Of a stretch of DNA of 10,971 nt, positions 1 to 8,840 are shown one piece after another (within the stretch, counting starts at the first letter, position 1; each line of letters begins with the position of its first letter). Below the pieces are notes generated by a model. That model saw only the letters and a list, made by a program, of their open reading frames with translations. It was not told where the DNA came from and did not search any database. The stretch covers positions 1 through 10,971 of the forward strand of contig JAEUBA010000310.1 in the NCBI GenBank assembly GCA_018257865.1, in the 5' to 3' direction. The position numbers and the translations under genes were made by a program. This DNA is from Stereocaulon alpinum (taxonomy: Eukaryota; Ascomycota; Lecanoromycetes; Lecanorales; Stereocaulaceae).

Positions 1-368
1 GTATAATCCCTAGACTAAAAGTAATTATATTATTAAGGATAAGCGGGAGTTTTTATCTAGGCACTATACTATAGTTTCTCTTACGGCTAGGAAAGGTATA
101 CTACGTGTACTATCTACTAGTTTTACAAATAATATAATAGAACACCCTTATTAGTATATATAGATACTAGAATAGGCGTATAAACCAATCAATTAATATA
201 TATTAATAAATCTTTTAATTTTAATATTACTCTTTTTATAACTCCTTTAATTATCTTTATAAATAGATATACTAGCTTTAAAATAGTAGTAGCGAGCTTA
301 CTAATATATATATAATTACTCTCGTTATAATAATATCTAGTATACCCTATAAGCTATATTTACGTTAT
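1..368. repeat. AT-rich RIP-like block, left edge
   Basis: This stretch is dominated by TA steps and has very few CA or TG dinucleotides, unlike the sequence right of about 369. That is the footprint of repeat-induced point mutation, which converts CpA to TpA on either strand of duplicated DNA in ascomycetes. All frames are closed by frequent TAA/TAG. It is probably the eroded end of a transposon or other repeat that extends left of the window. The family cannot be named from what remains. Confidence 0.7.
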
Positions 369-680
369 CTAAACGCTATCGCGTTCTGGTCGTATGTATC
401 GATCACTGCTCATATAGCAATGAATGTACCAAATCCCCTTCATGTGTTTCTTGCGTAATTGGCTCGGTACGACCGTAACGATGGAGGAGAAAGGTAGGAT
501 GACTTTCTGATTTCACTATCGACTAACCGTCGGTCCCTGTAGGAATTCGTAGAAGCACCGCGTACAGGTTGTCCCCTTGCTGACGCAGGATTTCGTAGGG
601 AAGGTCATCTACCGAGTGTCAATAAAGAAAACACAGGATAAGATAAACCCCCATGTACTAGTACTCAGGATCCAGCAGCT
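369..680. other. Intergenic, downstream of the HET gene
   Basis: Base composition returns to ordinary levels at about 369. I see no coding frame here. The segment lies downstream of the stop codon of the minus-strand HET gene (TAG, complement of 681-683) and must contain its 3' untranslated region and polyadenylation site. I cannot place these, because no clear AATAAA-type signal is visible on the minus strand. Confidence 0.5.
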
Positions 681-3325
681 CTAGACGATGCTGATCACAT
701 ATCGATCAAATCTTTTCGGAACGAAATCTAGGTCCTTCCCAAACCAGTTCGAGGGAACTATATCATCAAGCCCAATTGCATCTGCCTTTCGTTCTTTGTA
801 CGCAGGTTCTTCCAGATGTTGATTTCCCAAATCGCACAAGAAAAGTGTGACCATTTGATTCATGCCACTCTCCAACCTGCAGGTGCCACATCTTCTGAAT
901 TGGCCCTTCTCGGTCCCAGTAGGTTCCAACATGAGACCGATGATCTCGTCGACCTCTGGTGGCTCATCGTCATACCGCCTGTCGACAAGGTTGAAAGTGA
1001 GCAACGGCATGAAATACAGTTTTGGACTTCCGGAGATGTCACGATCGTCATCGAGTCGTCCCCTCGTTTCGAAGGGTTCCCGAAACTTACAGGTATTGAA
1101 AGATAGGAGGAAATCACGGTCTGTGAACGGAATCTCTCGTTCTTCTGAGTACGAGAGTGTCTTTGCTTTTGGGTCGGCCGCTACTCGAAAGGGTAAGGGT
1201 TCGGGATTCGATGTCTCGTTGGGGGCTGCCTTCCCTGGAACTATGGCTACTCTAAGTAACGGTGTCTCAACTGTCAATGTACTAGCTTTCACCGAATCAT
1301 AAGGATCATCTCCGAAAGTGGTTTGGATGTTTAGAACGGAGACTGGTGAGCGAGATCTTTGGGGTCGGCTTCTCCTACTCATATGTCGCCAATTGAAGTT
1401 GGGTTCAATGGTACCGTCCATTGATGCCCACGACCAACTAGGTGCCCGGTATTCTGGCGTTCTATGCGCTGACGAGGAAGCCGACCAGCTCAACTGGTCA
1501 ATGATGTAAGATCCCCACATACCAGCGACGTAGGTACCAGCATCAGGGTATTTGTGAGACAACAATCTCGCTATGGCAGACACTGCTATGAGCTTATCCG
1601 AAAGGTGACTCAAACCGCGTGTTGAATATTCGCCTACAATGGAGCTCCATATCTCTAGAAGTCTCTGCTTGGGGTTTTCATTGTTTGATCCAAGTGAGAG
1701 CTTCGCAATTTCGGTATCATACCGCGATGGGATTCCCTGTGGGAATCTTTCTGAAGCCTTCGTCTCACGACATTCCCAGAATACTTGATCTCTCGCAAAA
1801 TGCATGACTCGATCAGACAAGAGCCATTCTTGGTGAACCCAGGCACGTTTGTTTAAAGGCGCCATGCTAATAAGATTGTTCCATTCTGCGTCATTATAGC
1901 AATGATATTTTCCGGCGGGCATGAGAGGATGCCCTTCCCGGACATCAGCGACGCAGGGGTTGGTGGTCAGTGTACCTCTCTCTCGGAATAGACCCTGGCC
2001 TGAATTAGAGGAGGATGTGGCCGCGATATTGGCATAGGCATTAGAGTAGACCTGCCACATCTTTGCAGCTTCAGTCTTCCAGTCTCCCTTGTCATCTTGG
2101 ACAATGCAAAGAGAGTCAATCCAAACATATTGAATTTGAAGAGAGCGGGAGACCAAGATCATGTCCCTAAATGTTCGTGGTAATTCATACAACGGTATGC
2201 GGCGCTTGAGAGCAGAGATGTTCTGCCGCGTAAGCTGCAAAGTCATTGGCATCTCTACAGTACCCCAGCAGTGACTGAGGGTCAGATATCTGGGAGAAGA
2301 TACTAAGTTCCTGGTGTCTGTCAAACGCACAATGTCCAGGTCCTTGTCTATCATACTGACGTCAATGAGACGAGTAGGGAGGAACTGCATGTCTTGATCA
2401 GTATCTTGCGTAGATTTTGTACAGTCATGTGATGTGTCACATATATGTAACCACTCATTTAGATGACTGTGATCGTTGGGTGAGGTTGTGGCATTCAATG
2501 TAAGTTGCGGCTCCTTCGAAGATCTCGCCAGCGGACTAGTTGCTGGGAAGTGTCAGGATGGGTGCTCTGAGGGGAACCATCCTACTCACTCTGCAAGGCC
2601 TCCATGGTAATCACATTGCTGGTCGTGTGGCGGGGAGCGAAGCCGTCCTCGCCTGAGCCCGTCACGTAGTACGAGAATCGTACCCCGTACAGGTTCTTCG
2701 CTCGGGCAAATTCAACAAAGTCATAATGTCCTGGAATTGACTCGGTCGTAGCAATAGGAGTGTCCAATGACTTATGCAGTAGGAAGCACATAGGACACTT
2801 CTTAGCAGATCGTTCCAGCATTCGACGGTCCCAATGACTATAATAATGTCCTCTTTCAGAACTTGTCATTGGGAATACAAAGCTCCCATTACCATCGAAA
2901 ACTCGGCGGCATGGTTTGCAGAAATGGGTATTGAGATCCGACATGGTCAGATCTCTGCTTGCATGAGAAGCCTTTGGTTCGTACTTTTTCTTCACGATAT
3001 GCGCTAAGACCTTTGCCATATGCTCTGAAAGGGGCGGGACCGGCGGACGAGGTGCATTCTCGTAGATACGTTTCGTTCTTTCCTCTGATGCTGAGCCATA
3101 CTTTTTTGAAGCCTCAAAAAAATCATACTTGTATTTTACGTTAGACTCGGTCTGAGGAAGCAGCTCTTCCAAAGCTTTCCGCAGCTGTGCGTTTTGTGCC
3201 TCTGTCGGCTTGGTCGTTTCGTTGACGTCCTCTGGTCTGTCTGTCTGACGGACTTTGTGATCCAGATCTTGCTGTGAGTACTGCGAGAGAATCAATGCAT
3301 GTGAGAGGATGATGTCTTCTGCCAT
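681..3325 (-). CDS. HET domain protein (heterokaryon incompatibility), two exons
   Basis: Exon 1 is 3325-2590 and exon 2 is 2542-681; joined they encode 865 aa. Residues 1-130 are charged, mostly helical-looking and rich in K/E/Q. Residues 136-139 (CKPC) and 177-180 (CPMC) are two CxxC pairs, a possible zinc site commonly seen ahead of HET domains. W276, C280, H284 and C286 precede the LPTRLIDV lead-in. The HET domain (PF06985) spans about 331-480 with YLTLSHCWG (331-339), WIDSLCIVQDD (386-396) and VYSNAYANIAATSS (410-423), followed by RAWVHQEWLLS (478-488), FWEC (500-503) and PSWSWASMDG (613-622). All family landmarks are intact. HET domains trigger growth arrest or cell death on allorecognition in fungi; the partner here is unknown. 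The ATG at 3325 has G at -3 and +4, and an ORF beginning at the TTG at 2498 would miss the N-terminal third. The gene is divergent from the HET-like gene at 3731. Confidence 0.9.
2543..2589 (-). other. Intron 1 of the HET gene (47 bp, phase 1)
   Basis: Read on the minus strand, the donor is GTGAGT (2589-2584), the branch-like site is CTGAC (2556-2552) and the acceptor is CCCAG ending at 2543. The branch A is about 10 nt from the AG, usual for fungi. Splicing changes A|CA to a Thr codon (residue 246) and removes the TAG at 2584-2582. It fuses the CxxC N-terminal part to the HET part exactly in frame. Confidence 0.85.
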
Positions 3326-3345
3326 CTCGATGATGACTTATTCTT

Positions 3346-3368
3346 GAAAAGAAAAAAAGGAGAGAAGA
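3346..3368 (-). promoter_or_regulatory. Pyrimidine-rich tract upstream of the HET start
   Basis: On the minus strand this is an almost pure C/T run just 5' of the ATG at 3325, including seven consecutive T residues. CT-rich tracts near transcription starts are common in filamentous fungal promoters and leaders. Assigning it to the HET gene is inference from position. Confidence 0.4.
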
Positions 3369-3378
3369 GCGTTTGACT

Positions 3379-3591
3379 CGTCACTGGTTGGCTACAAGAT
3401 AGAACGGGAAGTCCGGGCTTCGATAGGACTTGCTAGCCATCAAAGTGACGATAATCGTCAGCACATTTGTCCGGACGCCGTTTCCTTCTTGATGTGATGT
3501 CGAAGCTGGCTTGATGGAAGAGGAAGAATCTTGGTATGCTGTAGATTTCCGCTGACTGAGTGAAACGTCAAACTTGTCATCGGTGACGTCA
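3379..3591. promoter_or_regulatory. Divergent promoter with CRE/bZIP-like sites
   Basis: TGACGTCA, a perfect cAMP-response-element octamer, lies at 3584-3591. A 15-bp palindrome with TGACGAT arms around one central A lies at 3446-3460. Further CGTCA half-sites are at 3379-3383 and 3566-3570. These are the target type of ATF/CREB-family bZIP factors. The region lies between the two oppositely transcribed HET-family genes, so the sites could act on either or both. Binding and function are inferred from motif identity only. Confidence 0.5.
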
Positions 3592-3730
3592 TTGCTTACT
3601 TGTGAGGATTCCCGAGTACCTACCTTCTATGGAAGCCTCCATATCTACGACACTGTTATTCTCAGTAACGGAGTCTTTGTTCCCCTCTTCTCCTGATGCA
3701 TGCCTACTCACCATATATAGTGTTTTAATA

Positions 3731-5641
3731 ATGGCCTCCGTACTCGATACTAGAGACATCATCAGACTCTTGGAATCATCGCCTGGTAGTTGCAGGGATG
3801 GAGGCAGAAACTACAAGATGAAGGAGTATTCATGGCATGATTGCCCTGCATATGATGTCGTAGAATATACGTCTATGTCAAGTCAAGACTCCTCTTCCTC
3901 ATCGATCCTTGTCGACGGCGAAGAAGCCATTGTGGAATCTACATTAGAGCATGCTCTCTCACATTGGGAGCATCTCGACAGATCACAAAAATTATGGACA
4001 CAATCGCTTTGTCACGACTCTGTGCAGTTGTTGGATTCGAAGCAACTTTCTCGGCTACTCAAGAAGATCCGTACCAAGGCCGAAATGGTTATCATGTGGA
4101 TCGGAAGAGACCATGAAGACGATGACATCCTCAGAGGTTATCTTGGACCAGGAACTGACTCATCGACAGAAAGTGCCTTCGAGATCTGCCAGAGCATAGT
4201 GGAAGTCCAAGATTCAGAGGAAGACCTTCGTCAATACATCACCGTGGAGTCGGCGCAAAGTCAGCGAGCGAAGTTGTGTCACTTGATGAACTTACTTTAT
4301 AGGCCATCTTTCAACGAATTGCCTATCCTAACAACCAATTACTTGGACGACATACCTTCGCTTATGGTCGGATGTGGTACAAGGCTCAAGAAGTGGGTGA
4401 GTATTAAGATCGCGGCAGACAGAATAAGATTGATCGAGCCAATCCCACATCTTCTCGTAGATGATTGTATTGAGATCTTCCAGATTGACGCACGTATCCA
4501 AGACTGGATTCAAGCTCGCGAAAATTTTGGATTCAGCACACTCCACCTCTTAGCTCAGGCGATGTGGCTTAGAGACCAGTTTCCTGAAGGACAAAGCGAC
4601 ATCGACAAACGGAAAAATAATGTGTCATGCTTTGGGGGTGCGATAGATGAATTATCTGGCATGACATCCGATATCCGTAAGGCCTTGTGGCCAAGTATTA
4701 GAAAATTCTACGCCGAGGAAGACGAACGAGGGCACTCTCCCATTACGCTCGCCAACCTGGAAAGCTCAAGCTCGCGACCAACACCTCCCATTCGTGGAGT
4801 ATTGGATCCCGCTCCTGATCCAGTATATCAAGCTCCCTATGTGCACAGACCCATAAAGCGAGGGTTTATAAGCCTGTTCGTACTTTTCCCGCACGGCAAC
4901 AGCGGCGATTCAGTCATCCAAGGAACTCTAATATCTCGTTTTGAAGATGATGATGAGCCACCCTTCATCTCAGTCGGCAATTCCACCCTGAAGCGCTACC
5001 GTAGGAACTCACACATTCTGGTAGATGGACAGTCTTTGCTCGTTCCTGAAGCCCTGGAAGTGTTCTTACGTCGAGTCCGAGATGCAGTTGACGAGCGAAT
5101 ATTCTACATTCCGAGCATTTGTATGGATCCCCAAGTCGCAGATGCGCTAGGACATCATCGTGACGTACAAGCTCTAATCATCTATAATGCCGTGCTTGCC
5201 ATGATATCGGATCTCAGCTTGGGCTCGATCGATTTATATGATGTCTTGATTGAGGCCGCTGAAGAGATTGCTCAGGAGCGAGACGGGGATTTGGATGCCG
5301 ACGACTGGCTGTTGGACATGTTGGATGAGGCGGTCAATGATGCGCCAGCCAAAGAACCGAGTGAAGAGGAAGAGAAACCAAAGTATGTCCCAATCTTCCG
5401 ACTACGTTAACAACAAGCTTAATGGGGTCTTAGGTTCACCGCTAAATACGTGGAGGTAGAAACGCCTTGGGAAGAGGAAAAGCTGTCCATTGACGACAAA
5501 GCGGTGACTTACTTCTATGATTTGAAAGGGCATACCAACACCACTTCGTCAATGGATGCAGGTGCGGATCCGAGGACATGGTCCATCTCTAATGTGGCAC
5601 CATCCGACCTCCTCTGGGCCGCATTTGCACCCATAGATTAG
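3731..5641 (+). CDS. Degenerate HET-like protein with two HET-like segments in tandem
   Basis: Exons 3731-5382 and 5434-5641 give 619 aa. The first HET-like segment covers about residues 5-240: IRLLESSPG, YDVVEYTS in place of the usual YEALSYxWG, ILVDGEEAIV, LEHALSH, LWTQSLCHD in place of LWIDAICINQ, MWIGRDHEDD, and RPSFNELPILTTN in place of RPWFxRxWVxQE. A second segment covers about 395-495: PPFISVGNST, ILVDGQSLLVPEALEVFLRRVR and IFYIPSICMDP, then a short IYNAVLA match. Both keep the spacing but have lost the signature W, D and Q residues. The C-terminus is acidic (about 505-550). The ATG at 3731 was chosen because it has A at -3 and G at +4 and begins just before the family homology. An in-frame ATG at 3629 (weak context) would add 34 residues, and the GTG at 3602 is not a credible eukaryotic start. 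Function is unknown; the HET relationship is my inference from pattern. Confidence 0.75.
5383..5433 (+). other. Probable intron of the HET-like gene (51 bp)
   Basis: Donor GTATGT is at 5383-5388, branch-like TTAAC or TTAAT lies within 5405-5424, and the acceptor TTAG ends at 5433. Exon 1 ends on AA and exon 2 starts with G, restoring a Lys codon (residue 551). The frame then continues 68 more codons to TAG at 5639-5641. If the intron is retained, translation stops at TAA 5408-5410 with a 559-residue protein ending in FRLR. Confidence 0.7.
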
Positions 5642-6934
5642 TGGATGGAGCGTGCTAAACGCAACTTGAATATGTTCACAGGTCATGGCTTATCTCCATG
5701 TAGCACTGCTAGGCCTGCCGTCGTGGTGTCGATAGGAAAGCACGCACATTAGACACTACGAAAGATGCCATTTCATCTAGACAGCCGGGCGGTGGCCATG
5801 GAAGTCGGAATCCACTAAAGAATGTGGGTCGCTTGAGGCATCAACTGTTCCCTTTTAAGCACGCTTTTCATGACAGCGGGTCATCTCCTTCGCTTCGTAG
5901 TCGACAGAGGCAGACCGCTCTCCTTGCTACTACCCTTCGAACCACTTTGAACCACCCAGTAAGGTCCTCCAATTGTGGCTTGTCAAGGTATGCTACCCAA
6001 CCTTTATATTTATTCGACTGTGTTCAACTTGAGTTCCGATTTCCTCACATTCGTACACTATATTTAGGTACATAATCATGTTCGTTCGATCTCCGGGTTT
6101 TCATTATTGGTCACCCTGCCTTGTCGTCTTCAAATGCCAAGGCCAAAGTCCAAAGCGGAAAAAATGCCTCAACGGCAGTCCCGACTTGGCATCGTTTGAG
6201 CGCCGCCCTAGGGATGGCACGATGAAACGTCTCGGGAAAATCCGTCCACTCAAGAGAACGTCCTCAAACGTCAGTCCACTAGTATCATAGGGCTGAGCTA
6301 AGTAACATGGGAGGGGTAACCTCATCGTCTTGCCGCATCATTGGTCGCTCGCACCGTTGCCAATGCTAGTCTAATATTAGGGCTTGGATTTTGTCGGTAA
6401 CGTCAAGTCACGCTCTGCTAAAGACATGCTACTCTACAAGGCTGTGAAGCTGTAGCCTTTGCCGGGCAGACTGCATGGCTCACGGTGATGATTGAGATCG
6501 GTTATAAATGCCTCACGTTCCCTTCATTTGTTTATTTCACATATGTTCCATCTCTAAGGTGCTCAATTCGCCAATGTTGTTTTTCAGTATCATAATATCA
6601 TAGTAACTCAACTTGCATTGCACCGCTTTACCACACATTGATTCAATTTGTCAAAGCTCTGCCACAGCCGTTCAGATCATACAGCAGTATTGGTGTAGAA
6701 TACATTCCACTTCCTTACTTTTGCCAGTGCATAAGGAACTATCAGTGGTAGCTATCCATTAATCACAGCCGCTCTTCCGATTCCTTGTACTCTCCGACAA
6801 GTCATAGCAAAAGAAGTCTCAAGGATCGAATCACCCATCGATCAAAGCAGTCTAGAGCCGAGAATTAAGCGCATCGAAAGTTCTCCGATCTCGAGTCGGT
6901 TAGGCGAAAGCCTTGGGCACTGGTCACGATAGGT
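5642..6934. other. 1.3-kb intergenic region without a supportable gene
   Basis: Only short frames occur here, and the two longest plus-strand ones (5824-6075 and 6078-6290) resemble no family and have no splice partners that extend them. A TATAAAT string sits at 6503-6509, too far (about 430 bp) from the ATG at 6935 to be assigned with confidence. The right half presumably held the promoter and leader of the RTA1-like gene. No repeat, tRNA or other RNA gene was recognised. Confidence 0.5.
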
Positions 6935-6950
6935 ATGGGTGGTCAATACG

Positions 6951-6998
6951 GTACAGTAGGAAAACCCCATGTTAGGATCTTGCTGATTCTTCTCAAAG
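6951..6998 (+). other. Possible first intron of the RTA1-like gene (48 bp)
   Basis: GTACAG donor, CTGAT branch-like site at 6983-6987 and AAAG acceptor ending at 6998. The length is a multiple of three, so the frame stays open either way. Removal brings YVPGSIW directly after the start, closer to the short N-termini usual in the family than the unspliced version, which adds 16 residues. The donor is not ideal. Confidence 0.45.
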
Positions 6999-7098
6999 TA
7001 CCTGGAAGCATCTGGTTCTATGCCCCGAATAAAGGGGCCCCAGTGGCTTGGTCGATATTCTTCGCCGTCTCATGTGGGGCGCATATCTGGCAGTGTTT

Positions 7099-7155
7099 GT
7101 CAGTCTTTCCTCCCATACAGATTTTCTATCACTTGCAGACTTACAAATACTCAAG
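7099..7155 (+). other. Intron of the RTA1-like gene (57 bp)
   Basis: GTCAGT donor, CTTAC branch-like site at 7139-7143 and CAAG acceptor ending at 7155. The unspliced frame contains 19 residues absent from the family. Splicing restores HIWQCFRYKAWK, which matches the RTA1 pattern. Because the length is divisible by three, naive ORF calling reads straight through it. Confidence 0.75.
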
Positions 7156-7302
7156 TCGTTACAAGGCCTGGAAGTTCACCGGACTGCTTCCATGGGCAGC
7201 TCTATGTTTCACCGCAGGCTATATTATGCGGGAGATAGGTGCCTTCCACTATGATAACGTCGACGTCTTCATTTCAAGTGTATGCTTGGTCTATGCAGCA
7301 CC

Positions 7303-7355
7303 GTGAGCATTCTTCTACCTAAGTGGCCCACCGCGCTTCCACTAAGTCCAAGCAG
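7303..7355 (+). other. Intron of the RTA1-like gene (53 bp)
   Basis: GTGAGC donor at 7303, CTAAG branch-like site at 7342-7346 and GCAG acceptor ending at 7355. Splicing CC to A produces YAAPPIYELANYF, the family pattern, and shifts translation into the frame that carries the rest of the protein. Confidence 0.85.
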
Positions 7356-8166
7356 ACCAATCTACGAACTCGCGAATTACTTCATCCTGGGTCGCATCTT
7401 GTACTACGTCCCCTACCACTCTCCAATCCACCCAGGTCGCGTCTTCACCACCTTTGGTGCCATCTCCGCCGTCGTCGAAGCCCTCAACGCGAACGGCGCC
7501 TTATACAGCTCAAACGCCAATCTTCCCGAATCTAAGCAAAAGATGGGACGGGACCTGATCAAAGCAGCCCTGATCATCTAGCTCAGCGTTATCTTAAGCT
7601 TCTTCCTGCTCGCTATATATTTCTATAGGAGGTGCCACAAAGCCAACCTACTCCCCCAGAACCTTAAAGCTGTGCTCTATACGTTATATAGCAGCACAGC
7701 CCTTATCACCGTCCGCACTATTTACCGCACAGTTAAATACTTCTCTATTATCAATATCTATCCCCAACCCGGTCTCAATCTAATATCTATATTACTAATC
7801 ATTCGCTATAAGTAGTTCTTCTGGGTGTTCGAGGCCTTGCTTATAATCACGAATAGTGCTCTCCTGAATATGAGACACCCCGTACGGTTTCTCCCGCGCA
7901 ACAATAAGATCTACCTAGCTGAGGATAGAGTCACTGAGATCGAGGGACCTGGATATAAGGATAAGAGGAACTTCCTCGTCACGCTCGTCGATCCGTTTGA
8001 TTTCGTTGGGTTGGTCAAGGGCAGGGATAAGGTGAAGTATTAGGAAGGACAGCAGGAAATGGGCATTGCTGCATCGGATCGCAAGGCGGTGCAGGAGTAA
8101 TGCCAAGCCCGACGAATTTGCGTCTGTCAATATTGGGTTCTGCGGGGTCAAACGCAGGTGGTGTAA

Positions 8167-8547
8167 ATTGAGGCCTATCTTGTGCGTATCAATCGATACT
8201 TGAATGGCTTCAAAACCTTATGTCAGCTTGCCACGCTCCTGAATACACGTGCCATGCAGAGCAGCAAGAATGTTCCCCAGCAGACGTGGGCCGATCTTGT
8301 GACTAGTCGTAATGCACTCAACGCCCTAAAGACTTACGAGCTCATAGGCATTAGTTATTGACGTATGTTTCTCTCGGGTTGGAAATTCTTCTCAAACAGC
8401 CTTGCCAAACTCTTCATTGATAATATCGTAGCCAATGCTACGCCTGTACTGTACTACATGATTGCAGACCGAGATCCAGGTGCCGATATAGGTTACTTTG
8501 AATTCGTTCCGTCAAAGAAACAGTCTCAACCGTTGCGTAATGTTTAG
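8167..8547 (+). pseudogene. Damaged reading frame of unknown family
   Basis: One frame reads as plausible protein from IEAYLVRINRYLNGF through LLNTRAM, TWADLVTSRNAL, MFLSGWKFFSNSLAKLF and DPGADIGYFEFVP. It is interrupted by TGA at 8359-8361 and preceded by TAA at 8164-8166. Both stops fit C-to-T change (CGA to TGA, CAA to TAA). An ATG-initiated intact piece of 60 codons remains at 8365-8547. After the TAG at 8545-8547 the same frame continues as a basic stretch to TAG 8611-8613. I do not recognise the family. It may be the remains of a gene next to the RTA1 pseudogene and decayed by the same process; an intron-containing live gene is less likely but not excluded. Confidence 0.4.
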
Positions 8548-8755
8548 AGGATGGTAGAGCGGAAGTCGAGGAGGAAACGGGAAGTTGACGGGAGCTTTCA
8601 ACCTTACTGGTAGTTATTCTTAATTGTCTGTCAGATAGGCATGGCTTTAGGAGTAAGGGATAGGAAGGAGGTATATATATATATTATATACACCCCGAAC
8701 TTAGGATTGGGAATTGCCGTTCTGGGACGGGAAAGGGAGTAGGGCCGCTTTAGAG

Positions 8756-8840
8756 GGAGTAGTAAGGGAGTAAGGGGGAGCAGCGAGGGAGTAAGGGGGA
8801 GTAGTAAGGGAATAAGGGGGAGTACTATAGGGTAGTATAG
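8756..8840 (+). repeat. 21-bp purine-rich minisatellite
   Basis: Three 21-bp units follow one another at 8756-8776, 8777-8797 and 8798-8818, each of the form GGAGNAGNRAGGGARTAAGGG, then a fourth, degraded partial copy to about 8840. The + strand is almost pure purine with many GGG runs. It marks the transition from the damaged gene region into the RIP block. Confidence 0.8.

Larger units (their letters stand above)
6935..8100 (+). pseudogene. RTA1-like membrane protein gene, inactivated by RIP-type nonsense mutations
   Basis: Removing introns 7099-7155 and 7303-7355, plus a likely in-frame one at 6951-6998, gives a 336-codon frame typical of the RTA1-like family (PF04479). Members are fungal seven-transmembrane proteins such as yeast Rta1 and Rsb1, linked to lipid or sphingoid-base export and toxicant resistance. 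Landmarks in order are WFYAPNKGAP, HIWQCFRYKAWK across the 7099 splice, TGLLPWAALCFTAGYIMREIGAFHYDN, YAAPPIYELANYFILGRI across the 7303 splice, YYVPYHSPIHPGR, TVRTIYRTVKYF, FFWVFEALL, NMRHPVRFLP and LVDPFDFVGLVKG. Two conserved positions are TAG: 7579-7581, where the family usually has Gln (codon 163), and 7813-7815, where it has Trp (codon 241). A third TAG at 8041-8043 (codon 317) may replace Trp before a tail ending at TAA 8098-8100. CAG-to-TAG and TGG-to-TAG are CpA/TpG changes expected of RIP. The 162-residue product would lack the last helices. Confidence 0.85.

Noticed and set aside
655..664. GTACTAGTAC perfect palindrome
   Set aside because: Ten bases with no partner feature; expected by chance at this scale.
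860..1846. Several overlapping frames of 60-146 codons on both strands
   Set aside because: They lie inside the HET exon on other frames and resemble no protein family.
2357..2364. Second perfect TGACGTCA octamer
   Set aside because: It lies within HET coding sequence, so it is probably coincidental.
681..2498. HET gene starting at 2498
   Set aside because: The codon there is TTG, not ATG, and the open frame continues upstream to the splice acceptor.
2582..3325. Separate 247-residue gene on the minus strand
   Set aside because: A 47-bp intron with good donor, branch and acceptor joins it in frame to the HET part, and the CxxC layout is the usual N-terminal half of such proteins.
3602..3730. 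N-terminal extension of the HET-like protein from GTG at 3602 or ATG at 3629
   Set aside because: GTG is not a credible eukaryotic start, the 3629 ATG has T at -3, and the ATG at 3731 has strong context just before the homology. The 3629 start remains possible.
5824..6325. Small frames on both strands in the intergenic region
   Set aside because: No family resemblance or splice continuity; the 5824 one starts at GTG, and the frame at 6104-6325 minus overlaps the one at 6078-6290 plus.
6503..6509. TATAAAT as the promoter of the RTA1-like gene
   Set aside because: It is about 430 bp upstream of the start codon with no other support; such strings are common by chance.
7915..8151. 78-residue minus-strand frame
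   Set aside because: It is the antisense shadow of the RTA1-like 3' portion and its tail.
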